Below are positions 1-4,857 of a DNA stretch of 6,663 bases, piece after piece. The notes under the pieces were generated by a model. The model had not been told where the DNA came from. It saw only the letters and a program-made list of their open reading frames with translations, and made no database searches. The stretch covers positions 1 to 6,663 of the forward strand of contig DATIXD010000237.1 of the NCBI GenBank assembly GCA_035518875.1, given 5' to 3'. This stretch comes from DATIXD01 sp035518875. Lineage in GTDB: Bacteria; Pseudomonadota; Gammaproteobacteria; Methylococcales; Methylococcaceae. How positions within the stretch are numbered: the first letter of the stretch is position 1; every line of letters begins with the position of its first letter. Made by a program: the position numbers and the translations under genes.

Positions 1-1
1 A

Positions 2-31
2 CGGTCCTTCGAGCACAACCTGGAGGCGTGA
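2..31 (+). CDS. Possible 3' end of an upstream gene (partial)
   Basis: The second frame is open from the window edge and reads RSFEHNLEA before a TGA at 29-31. Its codons end mostly in G or C, like the real genes here, so this may be the C-terminus of a plus-strand gene lying outside the window. Two other frames are also open over this short stretch: one ends at TAA 33-35 and one at TGA 40-42, the latter overlapping the TTG start of the next gene. The choice of frame is therefore uncertain and no product can be named. Confidence 0.3.
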   Translation, partial: RSFEHNLEA

Positions 32-38
32 GTAAGCC

Positions 39-971
39 TTGAGCAAGATCATGAAACCCGACAAGAAACTGGTGGTGGCGATTTCTTCGCGGGCTTTGTT
101 CGACCTGGACGAATCCCATCGGATTTTCGAAACCGAGGGCAAGGAGGCCTTTTGCCGTTATCAGGTCGAACACGAGGACGAAACCCTGGCGCCGGGTGTG
201 GCTTATCCGCTGGTGAAAAAACTGTTGGCCATCAACGGTCAGCTGCCCGAACCGCTGGTGGAAGTGATCCTGCTCTCGCGCAACAGCGCCGATACCGGTC
301 TGCGCATATTCAACTCCATCCAGAACCATCAGTTGAGTATCAGCCGTGCCGCCTTTACCAGCGGCCAGTCTCCATTCGGCTACATCGCCGCCTTCGGCGC
401 GCACCTGTTCCTCTCCTCGCACGCGGAAGACGTCATCAAGGCGCTGGACGCCGGCTATGCGGCGGCGACCATTTTCACTTCCAGTTCCGGCGCTAACGAT
501 TCCAGCCAGCTGCGGATCGCTTTCGACGGTGATGCCGTTTTGTTCTCCGACGAATCCGAGCGCATTTACCAGAGCCAGGGCTTACAGGCGTTCACCGAGA
601 ACGAACAGGCTGAAGCGCACAAGCCTTTGTCAGGCGGGCCGTTCAAGGATTTTCTCGCCGCCTTGCATTACATCCAGACCCAGTTCGAGGCCGACCGCGC
701 GCCGATTCGCACCGCGCTGGTGACCGCGCGCGGCGCGCCCGCTCACGAGCGGGTAGTCAGAACCCTGCGCGCCTGGAATATCCGCATCGACGAAGCGCTG
801 TTCCTGGGTGGAATGGAGAAGGGACCGTTTCTGCGGGCTTTCGGCGCCGACATCTTCTTCGACGATCAAAAGGGCCATTGCGAATCGGCCAGCCGGCACG
901 TGGCCACCGGCCATGTCCCCCACGGGGTTTCCAATCGGCAGAAGACTACAAGCCCCACCGGAATCAAATGA
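39..971 (+). CDS. Cytosolic 5'-nucleotidase (cN-I / NT5C1 family)
   Basis: This 310-residue protein resembles the bacterial members of the cytosolic 5'-nucleotidase I family (Pfam 5-nucleotidase), which remove the phosphate from nucleoside 5'-monophosphates and belong to the HAD-like hydrolases. The N-terminal VAISSRALFDLDESHRIFE (residues 13-31) is the family's typical opening. A second acidic motif, FDGDAVLFSDE, lies at 162-172. Lys261 and the acidic pair D275-D276 in DIFFDDQKGH fit the later HAD motifs. There is no signal peptide or membrane segment, so the protein should be cytoplasmic. The start is uncertain: TTG at 39 has a GGAGG 12 bases upstream (22-26), while ATG at 51 gives a protein four residues shorter but lies 24 bases from that site. 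The length is close to full for the family. The substrate cannot be read from sequence, and no neighbour in the window is a nucleotide-metabolism gene. It converges on the small minus-strand gene that ends at 1108. Confidence 0.88.
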   Translation: MSKIMKPDKKLVVAISSRALFDLDESHRIFETEGKEAFCRYQVEHEDETLAPGVAYPLVKKLLAINGQLPEPLVEVILLSRNSADTGLRIFNSIQNHQLSISRAAFTSGQSPFGYIAAFGAHLFLSSHAEDVIKALDAGYAAATIFTSSSGANDSSQLRIAFDGDAVLFSDESERIYQSQGLQAFTENEQAEAHKPLSGGPFKDFLAALHYIQTQFEADRAPIRTALVTARGAPAHERVVRTLRAWNIRIDEALFLGGMEKGPFLRAFGADIFFDDQKGHCESASRHVATGHVPHGVSNRQKTTSPTGIK

Positions 972-1021
972 GGCGTTTGCGGGAAAGCACCGGACCTGGG
1001 TGGGTCACCAACGAACAATAT

Positions 1022-1066
1022 AGGACGGGCCACGTTTTGCGCTTGAACGAAAACGTGGCCTGTCCT
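1022..1066. repeat. Long inverted repeat between convergent genes; possible bidirectional terminator
   Basis: Arms at 1022-1038 (AGGACGGGCCACGTTTT) and 1050-1066 pair over 17 bp around an 11-base loop. The only imperfection is G1027 opposite T1061, a G-U wobble in plus-strand RNA and an A-C mismatch in minus-strand RNA. It lies between the stop codons of two convergent genes, where a shared terminator would be expected. However, no clear U-tract follows on either strand (CCATTATTCC on plus, ATATTGTTCG on minus). It is therefore not a canonical intrinsic terminator, and an mRNA 3'-end stabiliser or a protein-binding site is also possible. Confidence 0.6.
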
Positions 1067-1107
1067 CCATTATTCCGATTCGATTCGGCTCCTTCTCGCA
1101 ATTCCTG

Positions 1108-1380
1108 CTAAACCAGGCGCAACCCACTCGGCGCGGGCTCGGCCCCTTCCACGTAGGCCTCATAAGCTTGCTGAAAAAGAGCGTATTCCAGGGTAACCAA
1201 CTGGCCATTCTCGTCGTGCTTGACCACTTTATACTTGACATGTGCGGTCAGTGGATTAACGAGAATGCCAAATGACCGCCCCCGCTCCTGGTCGACGTCC
1301 AAAAGGTGGGATATGTACTGGTCGTAGTCCTGACGTCGTGCCAGCGTATGCCGCTTTATGTAATCGTCCATACTGCTCAT
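1108..1380 (-). CDS. Small hypothetical protein
   Basis: I do not recognise this protein. From the chosen ATG at 1380 it is 90 residues long, begins MSSMDDYIKRHTLARRQDYD and ends in TAG. It is charged and soluble-looking, with no signal peptide, membrane helix, cysteine or metal motif. The middle (FGILVNPLTAHVKYKVV) looks like beta strands, and the following stretch (TLEYALFQQAYEAYVEG) like a helix. The frame stays open upstream, with ATGs at 1473 (121 residues) and 1560 (150 residues). I prefer 1380, or 1371 just inside it, because the upstream residues are rich in Cys, Arg, His and Ser and look like translated leader. The 1473 start does have a good Shine-Dalgarno sequence (GGGGGT), though that sequence sits in a hairpin. 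The gene follows ccmC at the place where ccmD often sits, but it lacks the membrane helix CcmD needs. An extended -10 promoter upstream suggests it is transcribed on its own. Confidence 0.6.
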   Translation of the reverse strand: MSSMDDYIKRHTLARRQDYDQYISHLLDVDQERGRSFGILVNPLTAHVKYKVVKHDENGQLVTLEYALFQQAYEAYVEGAEPAPSGLRLV

Positions 1381-1477
1381 GTCAGCAACCCCATGATCTT
1401 CTCGATTAGCCACTTCAGGTTTGGGCGCCCGACGACACCCCGAAGCAGAATGTAACTCACATTTCTCAAACATGGCC

Positions 1478-1493
1478 ACCCCCTTGTGGGGGT
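1478..1493 (-). promoter_or_regulatory. Leader hairpin covering a Shine-Dalgarno sequence
   Basis: On the minus strand ACCCCC pairs with GGGGGT across an ACAA loop, a perfect 6-bp GC-rich stem. The GGGGGT arm is also the best ribosome binding site for the ATG at 1473, four bases further on. Folding would hide that site from ribosomes, so the hairpin could control translation, or could simply show that translation begins further downstream at 1380. Read on the plus strand, the same stem is followed by TTTT, but no plus-strand gene there needs a terminator. Confidence 0.35.
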
Positions 1494-1528
1494 TTTCATG
1501 GGCGTACAACATTTGGGTCAGGCCCTGC

Positions 1529-1537
1529 AATATAGCA
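1529..1537 (-). promoter_or_regulatory. Extended -10 promoter candidate for the small hypothetical gene
   Basis: The minus strand reads TGCTATATT: a TG extended element, one base, then TATATT, which matches TATAAT at five of six positions. No good -35 box lies at the usual distance (TGGATC is the nearest candidate), which is tolerated in extended -10 promoters. Transcription would start near 1522, about 30 bases before the leader hairpin. It lies 111 bases beyond the ccmC stop, so it would give the small gene its own transcript. Sequence evidence only. Confidence 0.35.
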
Positions 1538-1644
1538 TTGGACTGCCATGATCCACTCATGGCGTAAGCCTACAAGGACAAGAGTCAGCAGGCGGTTTAT
1601 AGCGCATCACCTTCAGAGGCAATGGCCAGCACTCCGCGAACGGA

Positions 1645-2385
1645 TCACCCCGACCCACCGAATAACTCCTGCACCCAAGCGCTGCGGCGCTCACGGTCCA
1701 GCACCTCGGCGCGGGCGCGCATCAGCACCACGGTGAAGTAGTAAAGCTGGAAAGCCAACGCCATGATCAGCAGCGGGATGAGCATGCTGGGATGAATGGA
1801 CGGCTTGTCGAACTTGGTGACGGTTGGCCCCTGATGCAGGGTGTTCCACCATTCCACCGAATAATGGATGATCGGGATATTGACCACGCCCACCAGAATC
1901 AAAACCCCGCCGGCCCGTGCGGCGGTGCGTTTGTCCTCGATCGCGGAGACCAGAGCGATATAGCCCAGATAGAGGAACAGCAGGATCAGCTCGGATGTCA
2001 GCCGGGCATCCCACACCCACCAGGCGCCCCACATGGGCTTGCCCCAGAGGGATCCGGTCGCCAGCGCCAAAAAGGTGAAGGAGGCCCCGATCGCGGCCGA
2101 ACTGCCGGCCATCACGTCGGCCAGCTTGATATTCCAAATCAGATTGATGCCGCTGAGCACCGCCATCAGCACGTAGATGAACAGGGACATCCAGGCGGAG
2201 GGCACATGAACGAACATGATGCGGTAGCTTTCGCCCTGCTGATAATCGGGGGGCGCTACGACCAGGCCGAGATACAAACCGGCCAGCATGGCGATTAGGC
2301 ATGAACCGCCCAACCAGGGGATAAGCTTGCCGGCGATGTCGTAGAAATATTTGGGGGAAGCGAGCTTGTGAAAAAACAACCACAT
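1645..2385 (-). CDS. ccmC: Haem exporter/handling protein CcmC
   Basis: CcmC is the inner-membrane protein of cytochrome c maturation System I that holds haem at the periplasmic face and passes it to the chaperone CcmE. The 246-residue length is normal for the family. The tryptophan-rich haem-handling signature is present as WGAWWVWDARLT at residues 119-130. The two conserved histidines fall at H60 (FVHVPSAW) and H184 (NTLHQG), the same numbers reported for E. coli CcmC. Six hydrophobic segments can be seen, at about 22-44, 60-84, 94-111, 130-148, 158-175 and 201-222. The ATG at 2385 lies four bases after the ccmB stop, so the two genes are almost certainly cotranscribed and translationally linked. 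Its own ribosome binding site, inside the end of ccmB, is weak. No ccmD follows: the 84 bases downstream encode no small membrane protein. Confidence 0.97.
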   Translation of the reverse strand: MWLFFHKLASPKYFYDIAGKLIPWLGGSCLIAMLAGLYLGLVVAPPDYQQGESYRIMFVHVPSAWMSLFIYVLMAVLSGINLIWNIKLADVMAGSSAAIGASFTFLALATGSLWGKPMWGAWWVWDARLTSELILLFLYLGYIALVSAIEDKRTAARAGGVLILVGVVNIPIIHYSVEWWNTLHQGPTVTKFDKPSIHPSMLIPLLIMALAFQLYYFTVVLMRARAEVLDRERRSAWVQELFGGSG

Positions 2386-2389
2386 GGTT

Positions 2390-3055
2390 TCAACTCATAC
2401 TGATTCGAAGGGCCGCGGCGATGGCCACGGGTGCGAGCGTCAATGCCAGCACCAGCAGCGCCGCCAGAAAATAGATCTGCCCGGAAACCGGCATTCCTGC
2501 GCTGGCCGCAGTCACGGCATTGGTAGCGAAGATGAGCACCGGGATGTACAGGGGGAGGACGAGCAAAGTCAACAGAATGCCACCGCGTCTAAGGCCTACG
2601 GTCAAAGCGACGCCGATCGCGCCGATCAGGCTAAGCAGGGGCGTGCCAAGGCCCAAAGTCAGCTCCAAGGCGTAGATCGCCTTTTCCGGCATCGACAACA
2701 GCAAGCCCAGCAAGGGCGCCAGGAGCAGCATCGGCAGGCCGCTCACCAGCCAATGAGCCAACACCTTGGCCAATACCAGAAGCGACAGGGGATAAGCGCT
2801 GAGCAGCATCTGCTCCAACGCGCCATCCTCGAAATCCGAACGGAACAGGTTTTCGAGGGAAAACAGCGCCGCTAAGAGCGCGGCGATCCAAATCACGCCC
2901 GGCGCGATCCTGCGCAGCAATTCAACCTCCGGGCTGACGCCGAGCGGATAAAGGGTCACCACCATCATGAAAAACAGCAAGGGATTGGCCAATTCCCCGC
3001 GATGACGGAAGGCGAGCAACAGATCGCGCTTCAACAGCGCATAAAATGCGTCCAT
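2390..3055 (-). CDS. ccmB: Haem ABC exporter membrane protein CcmB
   Basis: CcmB is the membrane permease of the CcmAB transporter, which works with CcmC and uses ATP to release haem-loaded CcmE. The product is 221 residues, the standard size. It has the family motif LFRSDFEDGALEQMLLS (residues 70-86) in the loop after the second helix and LPLYIPVLIFATNA (167-180) in a late helix. About six hydrophobic segments span residues 24-40, 48-66, 88-121, 127-150, 157-178 and 185-217. The frame is open upstream to 3238, but that part only shadows ccmA. The ATG at 3055-3053 shares its A with the ccmA stop (TGATG), the usual arrangement for translational coupling of these two subunits. Confidence 0.97.
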   Translation of the reverse strand: MDAFYALLKRDLLLAFRHRGELANPLLFFMMVVTLYPLGVSPEVELLRRIAPGVIWIAALLAALFSLENLFRSDFEDGALEQMLLSAYPLSLLVLAKVLAHWLVSGLPMLLLAPLLGLLLSMPEKAIYALELTLGLGTPLLSLIGAIGVALTVGLRRGGILLTLLVLPLYIPVLIFATNAVTAASAGMPVSGQIYFLAALLVLALTLAPVAIAAALRISMS

Positions 3056-3702
3056 CAAATCATTCCCGTCAAAGCCAGCTTTACGACGTCGCCCCGGACA
3101 TGAACGGCCTGATGGGACGTCAGCACCGCCATACCCCCTTGGTCGAGGTGATTTTCCAGCGAGCCTCGTAGCCGAGCGATTCCGGTGACGTCGAGCGCGG
3201 TGAACGGCTCGTCCAGTACCCACAGTATCGCCGAGCAAGCCAACAGTCGGGCAAAGGCGATGCGCTGTTTCTGGCCGGCGGAAAGCGAGCGGGCCGGTAT
3301 GTCCTCGGAACCGTCAAGCCCGGCAGCCCCGAGAGCCCGGTACAAATCCGCCGACTCGAACGAAACCCCGGCCAATGCCAGGGCCACCCGCAGGTTCTCC
3401 ACCGCCGACAGTTCCGGCTTGATGCCCAGCGAGTGGCCGAGATAGGCCATTTCCGAGAAATATACCGAGCGCTGGCTCAAAATGTCTCGTCCCCGCCAAT
3501 GAACTTCACCCTCGCTGGGACGGCTGAGCCCGGAAAGTATGCGTAAGAGGCTGGTCTTGCCGCTGCCGTTTGCCCCTTCGATCTGCATCAACTGTCCCGG
3601 GCGGAGGCGGAAATTGAGTCCGGAAAACAGCAGACGATCGCCCCGGAAGCATTCGAGATCGAGCGCAGCCAGTTCGGGCGGCGCATCTGCGCATTTCGGC
3701 AT
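3055..3702 (-). CDS. ccmA: Haem exporter ATP-binding protein CcmA
   Basis: CcmA is the cytoplasmic ABC ATPase of the CcmABCD haem-delivery complex, which supplies CcmE and so haem for c-type cytochromes. At 215 residues it is a normal single-domain ATPase. Its motifs are Walker A GANGSGKT (43-50), ABC signature LSAGQKQR (140-147), Walker B ILWVLDEP (159-166) and the switch histidine H197 in LTSHQ. The YLGHSLGIK segment (87-95), between Walker A and the signature, is typical of CcmA rather than other ABC ATPases. The ATG at 3702 has no convincing Shine-Dalgarno sequence, so translation may be weak or the start may be slightly different. It opens the ccmABC run 133 bases after haoB. I found no strong promoter in that gap, so read-through from hao is possible but not shown. 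Confidence 0.96.
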   Translation of the reverse strand: MPKCADAPPELAALDLECFRGDRLLFSGLNFRLRPGQLMQIEGANGSGKTSLLRILSGLSRPSEGEVHWRGRDILSQRSVYFSEMAYLGHSLGIKPELSAVENLRVALALAGVSFESADLYRALGAAGLDGSEDIPARSLSAGQKQRIAFARLLACSAILWVLDEPFTALDVTGIARLRGSLENHLDQGGMAVLTSHQAVHVRGDVVKLALTGMI

Positions 3703-3835
3703 AATGCAAGTTAAAACGGCGAGGGCTCGTCTAAGCGATCATCTGACGCGGAAATCGGAAATCTGCAGTGAGCGGAGTGGCGTGCGCTGCGAAACCCAAC
3801 AGGTTAACGATCACGGGACCGCGAATGATAAACCC

Positions 3836-4852
3836 TCACGGTTGCCATTGATAGATGGAGAGATAAGCACCCCAGCCCGATTGATAAACCAAAGCCTGAT
3901 TTTCCAGGGGCCGGGCCAGAGACGTGGTGAACGGCAAAAGGCGAGCCAGCAAAGTCTTTACGCCTTCCTCCGTGGTGATTCGCCAGGCACGAACTGCACC
4001 GCCGGGTAACTGCTGAACCAGATAGGCGCCGTTGGCTTTCTCGTTCGCCCAGCGTTTTACTCCGGCAATCTGGGCATGTACATCGCCGGAGGGCGGGAAC
4101 AGGCGCACTTCGAACGGCAGTTTGACACCGCTGAGCGACTCGATTTCCGAAAGTCGCGCCAGGTCGTCGAGGCAGATCAAGAAATAAACGGGCTGCCCCT
4201 TCGGCATGGCGGCGGACATCTCCGCCAGCGCTGCTTCCGCGTCCATCGTCAGCCAGCGCGCCCACTGCCGCAAGAACTTTTCATCCCGCGCGAAGCCGCC
4301 CGCGATTTCCTCCCAGAAACGCCTTGGCTGATCGTCGGAAAACCCTTCGGCAACCGGGGAGCGCAGCCAGGTTCGACGCCCCGTCATGAAGCGAATGCGC
4401 TGCGAGTTGTCCCACCACGACGCAAACAGCGCATCCTCGCCGGTGTGAGCCAAGATCGCGTCCGCCGCGGCCTTCCAGAGGTCGTGCCGCAATTGAACGT
4501 CACCCTGGGACGAATGGCTTCCAGCGACTGTCCCGTCCGCCGCCGGGAAGACGATGGCTCTCTCGACTTCGCCCTGATCGTCGCGATAATCGACGACATT
4601 AAGGATCACCGAGCCTTCCCCATCCCGACCGATCTCGTAGCGGGTCATTTTTTCGACCGGATAGCGTCCGGCAACCGCGGGAAAACCGGGTTCTCCCGCC
4701 TTGATTTCCGCAAGCTTGCGATATTTCAGCTCGGAACCGCCATCGGGCCAGCCGAAGATCAGCAGCAGGCTGCCCGCGAGGAGCAGCATGACGCCAAACG
4801 CCTGCCGGCTCCTGACTTGCAAGCCCTTCGACGCCGCCTGGACGCTGGCCAC
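3836..4852 (-). CDS. haoB: HaoB, conserved partner of hydroxylamine oxidoreductase, function unknown
   Basis: The identification rests on position and architecture: a protein of about 340 residues directly behind haoA, as haoB (called orf2 in Nitrosomonas) is in ammonia oxidisers and in methanotroph haoAB operons. The product has 338 residues. A short basic N-terminus is followed by one hydrophobic helix (about 18-35, AFGVMLLLAGSLLLIFGW), and the remaining roughly 300 residues are soluble. This implies an anchor with the bulk in the periplasm, where HaoA works. There is no CxxCH motif, so it does not bind haem c covalently, and no catalytic motif can be named. A tryptophan-rich stretch (FASWWDNSQRIRFMTGRRTW) is notable. 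The start is GTG at 4852, five bases after the haoA stop, with only a weak ribosome site, so expression probably depends on coupling to haoA. A role in HaoA assembly, P460 formation or membrane docking is inference only. Confidence 0.82.
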   Translation of the reverse strand: MASVQAASKGLQVRSRQAFGVMLLLAGSLLLIFGWPDGGSELKYRKLAEIKAGEPGFPAVAGRYPVEKMTRYEIGRDGEGSVILNVVDYRDDQGEVERAIVFPAADGTVAGSHSSQGDVQLRHDLWKAAADAILAHTGEDALFASWWDNSQRIRFMTGRRTWLRSPVAEGFSDDQPRRFWEEIAGGFARDEKFLRQWARWLTMDAEAALAEMSAAMPKGQPVYFLICLDDLARLSEIESLSGVKLPFEVRLFPPSGDVHAQIAGVKRWANEKANGAYLVQQLPGGAVRAWRITTEEGVKTLLARLLPFTTSLARPLENQALVYQSGWGAYLSIYQWQP

Positions 4853-4857
4853 GCCGC

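Noticed and set aside
1478..1496. Intrinsic terminator on the plus strand (stem followed by TTTT)
   Set aside because: No plus-strand gene ends nearby; the nucleotidase ended about 500 bases earlier, beyond another inverted repeat. The T run is only four bases.
1631..1645. Small stem with a TTCG loop just after ccmC (TCCG-TTCG-CGGA on the minus strand)
   Set aside because: Only four base pairs, no C-UUCG-G closing pair and no U-tract, so it is not a credible terminator.
1691..2383. 230-codon minus-strand frame overlapping ccmC
   Set aside because: It overlaps ccmC in another frame and encodes an Arg/Pro/Gly-rich product, while the ccmC frame carries the WWVWD signature.
2384..2875. 163-codon plus-strand frame with a glutamine-rich product
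   Set aside because: It is the reverse-strand reading of the leucine- and alanine-rich ccmB; the Gln richness comes from reverse-complemented leucine codons.
3056..3238. N-terminal extension of ccmB to 3238
   Set aside because: The extension lies inside ccmA in a different frame. CcmB homologues begin at the MDAFYALLKRDL-type start, which here overlaps the ccmA stop as TGATG.
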